Origin: Methylosarcina fibrata AML-C10
GTDB taxonomy: Bacteria; Pseudomonadota; Gammaproteobacteria; Methylococcales; Methylomonadaceae
Direction of reading: 5' to 3'
Assembly: GCF_000372865.1 (NCBI RefSeq)
Contig: NZ_KB889965.1
Location: 393,902 to 457,901, forward strand
Length of the DNA: 64,000 nucleotides
Positions 9,408 to 16,782 of this stretch are shown piece after piece. Within the stretch, counting starts at the first letter, position 1, and each line of letters begins with the position of its first letter. The notes below the pieces were generated by a model, which worked only from the letters and a program-made list of their open reading frames with translations, was not told the DNA's origin and searched no databases. Position numbers and translations under genes: made by a program.

Positions 9408-9695
9408 CCGATCGTTTTGAAGAGTAGAAGCCGGTCATACAATTTGCATGTAGGGCATTTGTACCAATGATAAAGGTTTGCTCAATTTTTTACTTAAAGC
9501 GGACCGGGGCAGGAAAAGCTGACACATAAACTTTTCAAACCGCACTTCGGTTAGGTGTAATGTCAGTCTTTGAAGGAAATTACCCAAGCTTCTCGGTACG
9601 CCCCGAGTATTTTTTTGGATTTTTTCATAGAATACTATTTACCCCGTCCTCGAAATGTTGCCAATCATCATATTTAAACATTTGAAGAGTCTTTA

Positions 9696-11216
9696 ATGAG
9701 CGTCTGGAATTTTTTAATCAATGAGGATAACCGAAATATACTGATATTTTTAGGAACGGCTCTGGCTGTTGTGATTAGCGCTGTCTGGACGGTTTATACC
9801 CATTTTACTGACAAAGATAAAGATTCAAGTACACCTTCCCAGTCCATTACGGCACACGATCACGGGATTGCTGTAGGCAAGATAACAGCTACCGGCAAAG
9901 GAAACGCTACCGTTAACTTTTATCATTCCTCGGATGAAAAAGCCCTCGATGCGCTTACGAAGCAACTCGAGCTCATGCGTCTGGACAACCAAGACAAACA
10001 AGACCAAATCAAAGCATTGACTGAAACAGTGAATGCCCTTGCGAAAAGGCAAAATGAGCCTGATGTGAAAGATGCACTGACACAACTCGGCGAAGGACGA
10101 ACCGAAGCCGCCAAGGCGATATTCCAGCAGGTCATCGATTCGAGAGCTTCGGAAGCTGCGGCGGCAGCTCGGCACCTGGGAGCTCTGGCTTTTTTAGATA
10201 ATACTCAGGAAGCCTTGCAATGGTATCGCCGTGCCGTGGAATTGGACCCAAAGAATGTAGAGGGATGGAATCTGTTAGGGCAATTATACCGGCGGACTGG
10301 ACAGTTTGAAGAAGCGGAAAAGGCCTATCAGCGGATATTAGATATCGGTGAATCCGATAACAATAATGACGCAATTATTATAGGTAATACCAATCTGGGA
10401 AATGTGTATTTCGACCGTGGCGATATCCCCCAGGCCGAGGCTTTATACAGGAAAGCTCTATTAATCAGCACAACTTTAGATCGTAAGGAGGCTATGGCGC
10501 TTATTTATGGCAACTTAGGAACTATAGAGGTGAAACGCGGCAGTCTCGACCAAGGCGAAGCAATGTTTAAAAAGGCCTTGGCGATTCATGAAATCCTGAA
10601 GGACAAAGAGGGCATGGCTAGTGATTATGGCAACCTTGGAAATGTATATATAAGGCACATTGATGATCTCGATCGGGCCGAGGCCATGTTCAAAGAGGCC
10701 TTGTCGATTCATGAAGACTTGGGAATCAAGATAAATGTGGCCAAGGATTATGGCAACTTGGGAAATATATATATGAAACGAGGTGATCTCGACCAGGCCG
10801 AAGAAATGTTTGAAAAAGCCCTGGCGATTAATATAGCGTTGGAGCGCAAGGAGGGGATGGCCAACCAATATGGCAATCTAGGAAATGTATATAAGGACCG
10901 TATGAAGCCCGGTGATCTCGATCAGGCCGAAACAATGTACAAAAAAGCCTTAGGGATTCACAAATCCCTGGGGATCAAAGAAGGTATAGCCAGGGATTAT
11001 GGCAATCTAGGGACTGTAGAAGTGAAACGTGGCAATGACCTCGGCCAGGCCGAGGCAATGTTTAAAAAGGCCCTGGAAATTGCCGAAGCCCTACAGCTTA
11101 AGGAAATCATGATCATCCAGTACGATAATTTAAGGTATGTGTATCAGGCCCGTGGTGATCTCAAGCAAGCCGAAGCAATGTTTAATAAGAAACTTGCCGT
11201 CTATAGAAAAGCTTAG
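9696..11216 (+). CDS. Membrane-anchored tetratricopeptide-repeat protein
   Basis: A 506-residue protein. Residues about 14-34 form a single hydrophobic anchor (ILIFLGTALAVVISAVWTVY). A Gly/Thr-rich linker and a coiled coil at about 85-120 follow. From about residue 125 to the end there are at least eight TPR units; the later ones are 40-43 residues long, each with YGNLGN(V/I)Y and QAEAMFKKAL motifs, the kinesin-light-chain-like form. At DNA level the repeats at about 10390-11200 are similar enough to recombine. The likely role is a protein-interaction scaffold. 288 bp upstream are AT-rich and probably contain its promoter. Confidence 0.88.
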   Translation: MSVWNFLINEDNRNILIFLGTALAVVISAVWTVYTHFTDKDKDSSTPSQSITAHDHGIAVGKITATGKGNATVNFYHSSDEKALDALTKQLELMRLDNQDKQDQIKALTETVNALAKRQNEPDVKDALTQLGEGRTEAAKAIFQQVIDSRASEAAAAARHLGALAFLDNTQEALQWYRRAVELDPKNVEGWNLLGQLYRRTGQFEEAEKAYQRILDIGESDNNNDAIIIGNTNLGNVYFDRGDIPQAEALYRKALLISTTLDRKEAMALIYGNLGTIEVKRGSLDQGEAMFKKALAIHEILKDKEGMASDYGNLGNVYIRHIDDLDRAEAMFKEALSIHEDLGIKINVAKDYGNLGNIYMKRGDLDQAEEMFEKALAINIALERKEGMANQYGNLGNVYKDRMKPGDLDQAETMYKKALGIHKSLGIKEGIARDYGNLGTVEVKRGNDLGQAEAMFKKALEIAEALQLKEIMIIQYDNLRYVYQARGDLKQAEAMFNKKLAVYRKA

Positions 11217-11369
11217 CAACATTAAAAAAGCTTCGCATAATGCATTCTATGCAAGAAAGCCCTGCTGTGTTTTTCAAAATAGTCGTCCCCAATCTTGACG
11301 TAATAAAGTGCTTGCAAAAATGGGAGGAGTCCATATATGAACTCAGGTTTTAATAATAAATATAAATCG

Positions 11370-11690
11370 TTAAATATCTAAAGCCGTCAGTATCTTATAA
11401 ATCTCATAAGCCGGCTGTTCGTAAGGGTGAGTGTTCAGCAGGGCTCGCACCGCATCCTGGATCACGGCATCCTCGCAGATCATTTCCACTTTGTATTCTT
11501 TCACTTTTTCCAGCCGATGCGGCTGGCCCAGATAGGGCCGGCTGTGTTCCAACGGCCGGAACTGGCCCTGGCCCGGCACTTGCCAGCAGCATTGATCGTA
11601 AGCTTGATAGCGTCCTGCGCCTGCGGCGAATAGGGCGTCTTTGACCGGTTCGAGGTGGGATTCCGGCACGTAAAAGCTCAGTTTATACAT
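11370..11690 (-). CDS. YqfO/NIF3 insert-domain-like (CutA-fold) protein
   Basis: A 106-residue protein resembling the stand-alone insertion domain of NIF3/YqfO proteins. The pattern MYKLSFYVPESHLEPVKDAL, an AGAGRYQAYDQCCWQ core and a final NTHPYEQPAYEIYK are characteristic of that family and suggest a trimeric ferredoxin-like fold. Its function is not established; metal binding has been suggested for relatives. It stands alone, with an unrelated secreted protein upstream. Confidence 0.85.
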   Translation of the reverse strand: MYKLSFYVPESHLEPVKDALFAAGAGRYQAYDQCCWQVPGQGQFRPLEHSRPYLGQPHRLEKVKEYKVEMICEDAVIQDAVRALLNTHPYEQPAYEIYKILTALDI

Positions 11691-11776
11691 GACAGGAAAA
11701 TGGGCCGGAGGTTTTTAGCGTTCTGTTCTTTGAAAGTGCACCCCGGCGGGTTGCACTTCGTGGGATTGCTGAAAAT

Positions 11777-12163
11777 TTAACGCCGGTCTGGATCGAAATC
11801 GGAGCCGACATCAGGAGGATAGGCGCTGTAGGAATCGTAACCGGTAAAGGGCCTGTAGCCTCTATCGGGTTTATAGCCATCGTGATGAGGACGGCGATGA
11901 TCAGGATCATGCCGGCCCCGAGGAGGATAGCCGACGTTCGGACTTAAATAAATAGTCGGGCCATATCCATTTCTATAAGAATAATTTGTGGCGTCCGGAT
12001 TATTTCCATTCAGAGTGGCATCTTTATTTTTACCATTGGGTACTCGCGTGGTGATGACTTTGACTTCAGTTCCATCTTCGAGCTCGATGACGTTCATTTC
12101 TCCGTAACAAAATTTCGTGAAGGCGAACAAGAAAAATCCAATTACCACAGTTTTTCGGAACAT
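11777..12163 (-). CDS. Small secreted protein with Pro/Tyr/Asp-rich tail
   Basis: A 128-residue protein with an N-terminal signal sequence (VVIGFFLFAFTKFCYG) and a low-complexity C-terminal half rich in Tyr, Pro, Gly, Asp, His and Arg. Start ATG 12163 is preceded by AGGGA at a suitable distance; the in-frame start at 12196 would put charged residues ahead of the signal. I do not recognise the family. It is probably periplasmic or surface-exposed. Confidence 0.65.
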   Translation of the reverse strand: MFRKTVVIGFFLFAFTKFCYGEMNVIELEDGTEVKVITTRVPNGKNKDATLNGNNPDATNYSYRNGYGPTIYLSPNVGYPPRGRHDPDHRRPHHDGYKPDRGYRPFTGYDSYSAYPPDVGSDFDPDRR

Positions 12164-12289
12164 TTTTATTTCCCTGTCGGTATTAAATAGAAACATGATC
12201 CACTCTGTACTTCAGTTGCAAAGCAGATTTACATTGATTCTATTTTAGACTTTTTTCCGATCCTGATGAACGTTCTCCTGTTAAAGTCG

Positions 12290-12315
12290 GGCGGATAAAA
12301 TAAAATTTATCCGCC
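12290..12315. repeat. 10-bp perfect hairpin downstream of the 12364-13047 gene
   Basis: GGCGGATAAA at 12290-12299 pairs exactly with TTTATCCGCC at 12306-12315 across a 6-nt loop. It lies about 50 bp after the stop of the minus-strand gene ending at 12364. No strong T-run follows on either strand, so it is only a possible terminator. Confidence 0.5.
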
Positions 12316-12363
12316 GTACTGCCGTTTTTTGGAAAAGGGGCCGTGTCCGGAGAATTAAATCGG

Positions 12364-13047
12364 TCACGCCATCGTCAGAAACGACGAAATGACGTTGAAA
12401 TAAACATCCAGCAAGGCCGACAAAGTATTGTAGTAGGTGGCCTGTAACGTCGCCAAAGGCTGCGACGTCAATAAATCGAACAGATCCGTCAACGCATGGT
12501 AAGTGTTGATCAGAACGACTTTCGAGTCCTCGGTAAACGAGGTAAGGTAAGACGTTACCGGAGCCAGCGCGGCCGCCGTAAACTGTTCGGGATTGTCCAG
12601 AAAAAGCCTTACCGTTTGCCCGGCCTGTGCGGAAGCCGCCGCGGCGTGGCGAATCACGGGCTCTAATGCGGTAAAAGTCGTCTGTTCCGGATGCTCCCAG
12701 AAGTTTCGAACATGCTGAAGGGCATGGGCTTTGCCGGTGGACCACTTGGCCAGCATGTCCTGGTAAACCGGCAGCACATGAGTTTGAGTTTCGTTCAATA
12801 AAGCGGTGCCGCTGTTTTTGGCTTGTTCATACCAGGCGGTCAAGGTCGGCAGCGGCTGATCGTAGACTTGCTTGGCGGAGGAAGCCACCGCGCTGTGGGC
12901 CTCAATCAGGTTATTTTGAATGTCCCGATACAATTCATTCACTTGAAAACGGACTTGACCGAATAACTTCGCGGTCGGCGAAAACAGCTTGTTCTCCAGA
13001 TCAAGCTGTTGAATCGATAAAAAATCCTGTTCGTCAATAATAAGCAT
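12364..13047 (-). CDS. Uncharacterised alpha-helical protein with an internal repeat
   Basis: A 227-residue soluble helical protein without a signal peptide. GAGGAAA precedes the start. Two related segments occur: a HPEQTTFTALEPVIRH-like unit and an NPEQFTAAALAPVTSY-like unit about 36 residues later, each beginning with (H/N)PEQ. The amphipathic helices recall apolipoprotein- or phasin-like proteins that coat lipid or polymer surfaces, but this is only resemblance and no family is recognised. Confidence 0.7.
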   Translation of the reverse strand: MLIIDEQDFLSIQQLDLENKLFSPTAKLFGQVRFQVNELYRDIQNNLIEAHSAVASSAKQVYDQPLPTLTAWYEQAKNSGTALLNETQTHVLPVYQDMLAKWSTGKAHALQHVRNFWEHPEQTTFTALEPVIRHAAAASAQAGQTVRLFLDNPEQFTAAALAPVTSYLTSFTEDSKVVLINTYHALTDLFDLLTSQPLATLQATYYNTLSALLDVYFNVISSFLTMA

Positions 13048-13384
13048 AATTTCCTCAATGAATAAGCGTTAAAGTGGTCAATCTTTACGATAAAGCGATT
13101 CTAGCTTGACCTTGAAAAATTAAAAATGCGGCAGTTTGTCGCGCGGCATTATGTCGCGGCAGGTTGTTTAACTTGTTTATAAGAGAACCGGAATTCGGTA
13201 AATATAAAGAACGCTTCCCGAAGAAACAATTCCTGCGGGTGCCGGCACTCTCCATGTTTTTCATCTGGCGGTTTCTTCTGGAGATGGAGCCGTAAACCTA
13301 AAATATCAGCTCGTCTTATTTGATGTTTGAGCTGTTACCCAGAATAAGGCTCTCCATGGCTCGTGCTGTTCATTCAGCCCCTGA
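13048..13384. other. Intergenic region without a recognised gene
   Basis: About 337 bp between the helical protein gene and the minus-strand defence block. I see no conserved coding frame, no RNA gene and no strong hairpin with a T-run. It probably marks the boundary between core sequence and the acquired block. Confidence 0.4.
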
Positions 13385-13931
13385 TCACTCTTCGGCAAAT
13401 CCATACTCCGCCACGAGATCATCCATGTCATCGCCCCAGCCCCAGTTGTGCCCTTCGCTCCGGACGCGCTCGAGCCGCACGACAAAGGAAGCCTGCTGGT
13501 CTGGCTTAAGCGCAACAATCGCCTTCAGTGCCTGCTCGAACATGCGCACCAGGGCGTTGAAGTAACCCTCGTCATCCATGCCACAGTAGCCAAGCAGGTT
13601 CATGCAGGATTCGCAATAGAACACCGCCAGCTCCGCCAGTCCATCCGGACGCCCGATAGCTTTTTTATAATCGGAGATCGCCTTCTTGGCCTTGGCGACC
13701 GAAATATCCTGATTGCGCATCACATCCGGACAAACCCAGCGGTCGATGGTGGCCTTGTATGGTTCGAGAACATCCTCGCCCAGGGCGAACCGGGCATGGA
13801 GAAAGGCCTGATTATTCTTGCTGGCGGTGTAAAGATCCTGAATCAGGCCGAGCAGCGCCGGTCGGTCGAGGTCGGCAAGCTGGCGTTTGAGATCGCTCCA
13901 GGTTGGTTTTTTTCTTGCACGATTTTCTCAT
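13385..13931 (-). pseudogene. Uncharacterised conserved protein with a frameshift near its start
   Basis: A conserved-looking protein frame runs from just below 13930 to TGA/TAA at 13385, but it has no ATG, GTG or TTG upstream of GTG 13723. Sixty-odd sensible residues (KPTWSDLKRQLADLD.. ASKNNQAFLHARF..) precede that GTG. ATG 13931 lies in another frame and joins the main frame only if one A is skipped in the run of seven A's (T's at 13907-13913). It therefore looks like a single-base insertion, a slippage-dependent gene or a sequencing error. The protein, about 180 residues, contains VAKAKKAISDYKKAIGRP and a cysteine pair; function unknown. Confidence 0.65.
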
Positions 13932-13939
13932 AGGTCCCG

Positions 13940-14272
13940 TTATTTATCCTTGATGGCCCGAAAGGCCGAGTCATCGGCTAGATGCAGATAAATGCGTCCT
14001 TTCAGCTCATCATTTTCGATGATGGCCCAACCCCGGCCGCAGACCGGATCGTTTTCATCCTGTCCGGACCAGGAGAACTCAAAACGTGACGCAACGCCGT
14101 ATGGTTCCATGCGTCCATCGATATCCCCGGAGACCAGCCCAAACTGAAACTGTCCGGTTCCATCCGAGCCGATCTGGATGTATCCCGGCACCTCCATGTT
14201 GACGTAATCCTGGTCCCACATTTCCATCTCGGCTATGCGCCATTTTCCAGCAAACGGTTTCATTTGTTTCAT
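13940..14272 (-). CDS. Small uncharacterised conserved protein
   Basis: A 110-residue cytoplasmic protein rich in aromatic and acidic residues (GKWRIAEMEMWDQDYVN at the N-terminus), probably a small beta-rich domain. I recognise it only as a recurring uncharacterised protein. Its ATG overlaps the TGA of the preceding shortened PIN-like gene as ATGA, so it is translationally coupled to the defence operon. The frameshifted 13385-13931 gene follows after about 8 bp. Confidence 0.75.
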   Translation of the reverse strand: MKQMKPFAGKWRIAEMEMWDQDYVNMEVPGYIQIGSDGTGQFQFGLVSGDIDGRMEPYGVASRFEFSWSGQDENDPVCGRGWAIIENDELKGRIYLHLADDSAFRAIKDK

Positions 14273-14505
14273 ATGATGCCTTTTAAAAAATCTCGTTCTG
14301 TCGCCGCCAAGATCCCCCAGGATGTCACAGTCCTTGTCATAGCTTTGTCACAGCTCGTTGTCACAAACCGTGTCGCAGCTTTGTCGCAAGCTTCCCCGGG
14401 TCGGTCGCATGTTAACATGGATGGGCAGGTGTACTGCATCAAGGTGGCGAGATTGGCCGTCTTCGGCACGTTGGTATCGACCAGACATTTTTTCGGCAGG
14501 CTCAT
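14269..14505 (-). CDS. Shortened PIN-like protein (probable remnant)
   Basis: A 78-codon frame that starts like a PIN-like nuclease (CLVDTNVPKTANLA, with the first catalytic Asp) but lacks the remaining acidic residues and the full domain of about 130-200 residues. The rest is Thr/Cys/Asp-rich sequence encoded by a TGTGACA-type tandem repeat. PIN-like genes are expected directly after DUF3696-type ATPases, and this one lies 11 bp after that gene. Its stop overlaps the next start as ATGA, so the reading frame is kept. I infer an internal deletion or replacement; it is probably inactive as a nuclease. Confidence 0.6.
   Translation of the reverse strand: MSLPKKCLVDTNVPKTANLATLMQYTCPSMLTCDRPGEACDKAATRFVTTSCDKAMTRTVTSWGILAATERDFLKGII
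14323..14389. repeat. Six imperfect TGTGACA repeats at about 12-bp spacing
   Basis: On the minus strand the motif TG(T/C)GACA(A), with one TATGACA variant, occurs six times with starts 11-13 bp apart, roughly one helical turn. The units lie inside the shortened PIN-like frame. They could be a binding array for a regulator or a product of slippage that replaced PIN coding sequence. Confidence 0.6.
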
Positions 14506-14516
14506 TCAGATGGTTC

Positions 14517-15920
14517 CTACTTTTCGGTTTTTTGCATGCGCTTCTTCATGGCGGCCTTGGCCTGCTCGGTGATGTCGCCCATTTCATCGCCGAAGAAGTT
14601 CTCCGGCCAGTTCCGGATGTTGCCGAAGATATCGATTTGCAACGGCTCCAGGGTCGCGGGCGTCTTGGCGATATTGGCGAAATAGGCCGATACTTTTTCT
14701 TGCGGGAGTGCATCTTCGGCGATACGGCGCTGCAGGCGGCGCAGAAAATGCTCCGAATGGGTTTCGATAATCAATTGAACATCCCTGTCTGATCCGTTTT
14801 CCCGGGAGTTGACGACATCGATCATCACGTCGGCCAGCGCCGATTGCGCGCTCGGATGCAGGTGGATCTCAGGCTGCTCCATGAGGATGATCGACCCTGC
14901 CGGGGCGTAGAAACACTGCACCAGAACCGGAAGTACCTGGGATATGCCAAAACCGACGTCCGGAAGATCGACCCAGTCCCTTGATCCCTTGGTGCGAACC
15001 TTGACCTCGTACTCCTGCCGTTGCTCCGATATCGGGTTGACCTTGAATTCCTCGATCAGTCCCATTTCCTTGAGCTTGAGGGCAATGATCTCCTCGAATG
15101 GCTTGGCTGGAGATGCTCGTTTTGCCCCCGGCTTGAATAGGCTGATTTTCCGGTTCCGCGCCGCGAGAATCGCCGCGACGGTATTTTCCCCCGCATAGCC
15201 GACACTTTCAGGCTCCATGCCGGTCCATGAATACAGACGCTCGGTCTTGGTGCGCAGCGGTCCAAGATAACAGAGTGATCGGTAGAGCTTTTCATGGCGC
15301 AGGTTCAACGCCTGGACGAAATCCGCGTTCTGGTGATAGGCAACCACCTCATCAGGGAAGCCGTAAAACCGGACCGGTGCGCCGGGATACCAAACCCGCC
15401 CCTGCTTGCGTTTCAGCGTGTAATTGGTCGCATCAACCTTGTACTCAGACTTGGCGTCCGATTTACGCTCCATGCCGATGGATAGCCTGGATTCCTCTTC
15501 TTCCAGAAGCTCATATTTCAGTTGATCAAGCACCAGTGTGTGCTGGTCCTTATCCCCCAGGCCGACCTCGGCATGAAAGGCAAGGTTGTCGCCGGAAAAG
15601 ACCTGGCCGGATACCGGATCTTTGAACTTCAGCATTTCCGGCAATGACCACCGATAGTCGAAGACGATTTTGTTTTCCGGATCGCGGTGAAAGACCATCT
15701 CCTGGTAGGAACCGAGCTGAACCGCCGAGTTCTTGCCGCCCGGATAGAAAACCGCCTTTCTGTCCGGCGACTCAACGGTCTGCTTTAGCATCATCAGAAA
15801 CTGGCCGATGCTGGACTTGCCCGAGCTGTTGGCGCCAAAGAACAGGGAGATCGGAGCCATGCGAATGCTGCCGGTATCCTTCCAGCCCTTGAAGTTTTGT
15901 ATTCGTAATTGTTTCAGCAT
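14517..15920 (-). CDS. AAA family ATPase of the DUF3696 type
   Basis: A 467-residue ABC/SMC-like ATPase. Walker A GANSSGKSS lies near residues 30-38, a late Walker B-like LMEQPEIHLHP near 350 and an ETHSEHFLRRLQRR segment near 390. It ends in a DUF3696-like tail containing the FGNIRNWPENFFGDE pattern. Relatives pair with PIN or HNH nucleases in phage-defence and nuclease operons. Here it overlaps a micro-ORF upstream and is followed by a shortened PIN-like gene. The start at 15920 has GAGAGGAATT directly upstream. Confidence 0.88.
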   Translation of the reverse strand: MLKQLRIQNFKGWKDTGSIRMAPISLFFGANSSGKSSIGQFLMMLKQTVESPDRKAVFYPGGKNSAVQLGSYQEMVFHRDPENKIVFDYRWSLPEMLKFKDPVSGQVFSGDNLAFHAEVGLGDKDQHTLVLDQLKYELLEEEESRLSIGMERKSDAKSEYKVDATNYTLKRKQGRVWYPGAPVRFYGFPDEVVAYHQNADFVQALNLRHEKLYRSLCYLGPLRTKTERLYSWTGMEPESVGYAGENTVAAILAARNRKISLFKPGAKRASPAKPFEEIIALKLKEMGLIEEFKVNPISEQRQEYEVKVRTKGSRDWVDLPDVGFGISQVLPVLVQCFYAPAGSIILMEQPEIHLHPSAQSALADVMIDVVNSRENGSDRDVQLIIETHSEHFLRRLQRRIAEDALPQEKVSAYFANIAKTPATLEPLQIDIFGNIRNWPENFFGDEMGDITEQAKAAMKKRMQKTEK

Positions 15921-16015
15921 AATTCCTCTCTCCAGTCATTGTTGCCATAACGTCGACGGTGTCCGGTACTTCTGCGGCTACCGGTAACGCCTTTGGGCAA
16001 AATTACGTTCTTCAT
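15914..16015 (-). CDS. Translationally coupled micro-ORF between metallopeptidase and ATPase genes
   Basis: A 33-residue peptide (begins MKNVILPKGVTG, ends NNDWREELC) rich in Arg. Its ATG shares a base with the TGA of the metallopeptidase gene (TGATG at 16017-16013), and its TGA at 15916-15914 overlaps the ATPase start at 15920. An AGGGAGGG ribosome site precedes it. Both overlaps suggest it is translated and may couple the two larger genes. It could be a small protein in its own right or the N-terminal stub of a longer lost protein. Confidence 0.5.
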   Translation of the reverse strand: MKNVILPKGVTGSRRSTGHRRRYGNNDWREELC

Positions 16016-16782
16016 CAAACACCCTCCCTGCCAGCCTGCACCGGGTGCGCCCACGCAGGCACCTGTTTCCACGCATCCCGCATCCGGCCGTGCAGCAGGT
16101 CGGTTTGCGGCTCGAACTGGCGCAGGTGGGTCCAGAAGCGGCTGGTATGGTTGCGCTCCAGGGTGTGACACAGCTCGTGCATCAAGACATAGCGGACCAT
16201 TTGGGGCGGCAGAAACAGCAGCTTGGCGTTCAGGCTGATCACGCCGCCGGTCGAGCAGCTACCCCAGCGGGTGCGCTGGTTTTTGATAATGACCCGGCTG
16301 AAACGCATGCCGCTTTCGGCCGCCATGGATTCCAGCCACGGCATCAATGTTTCCTTGGCGCGCCTGGCCAGCCAGCGGCGCAGGGCGGCCTTGCAGCGTT
16401 CACCGTCCGTTACCGCGCCATAGACCAGGATGCGCCCCTGTCGGTCGGTGCGCGCCCCGACGGTTTGGCTCTTGGTGATTTGGTATTCCACCCTCCAGGT
16501 TTCCGCCAGTGCGGGCAGGTCAAACGACTCGGGCCGGGCGGCTGGCTTATCGACCAGCAGATGCCGGACCTCCTCGAACTGGCCGAGTTTCGCCGCGATC
16601 CAGTCCCTCTTGCCGGTCACCAATTCGATCACCTGCCGCTCGTCGAGCCCTTTGGGCGCGATCACCGTCAGTCCCTCCCGCGCCGTCATCTTCAGGCGCA
16701 AGCTGCGGGCCTTGGCGGAAGGGCGGATCTCGTAGTCGAGTTGCCGTCCGTCAGGCAGGTCGAGTCGGGCGTGTCGGTTCAT
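16015..16782 (-). CDS. SprT/YgjP-type zinc metallopeptidase associated with type I restriction
   Basis: A 255-residue protein of the DUF45/YgjP (M48-like) group with the zinc motif HELCH near residue 190, followed by a third ligand region near NHTSRFW. The central RWGSC motif and the N-terminal strand-rich domain with KARSLRLKM are typical. Members are often found next to hsdR; their substrate is unknown. The ATG at 16782 directly abuts the hsdR stop at 16783, so the genes are co-translated. Confidence 0.9.
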   Translation of the reverse strand: MNRHARLDLPDGRQLDYEIRPSAKARSLRLKMTAREGLTVIAPKGLDERQVIELVTGKRDWIAAKLGQFEEVRHLLVDKPAARPESFDLPALAETWRVEYQITKSQTVGARTDRQGRILVYGAVTDGERCKAALRRWLARRAKETLMPWLESMAAESGMRFSRVIIKNQRTRWGSCSTGGVISLNAKLLFLPPQMVRYVLMHELCHTLERNHTSRFWTHLRQFEPQTDLLHGRMRDAWKQVPAWAHPVQAGREGV

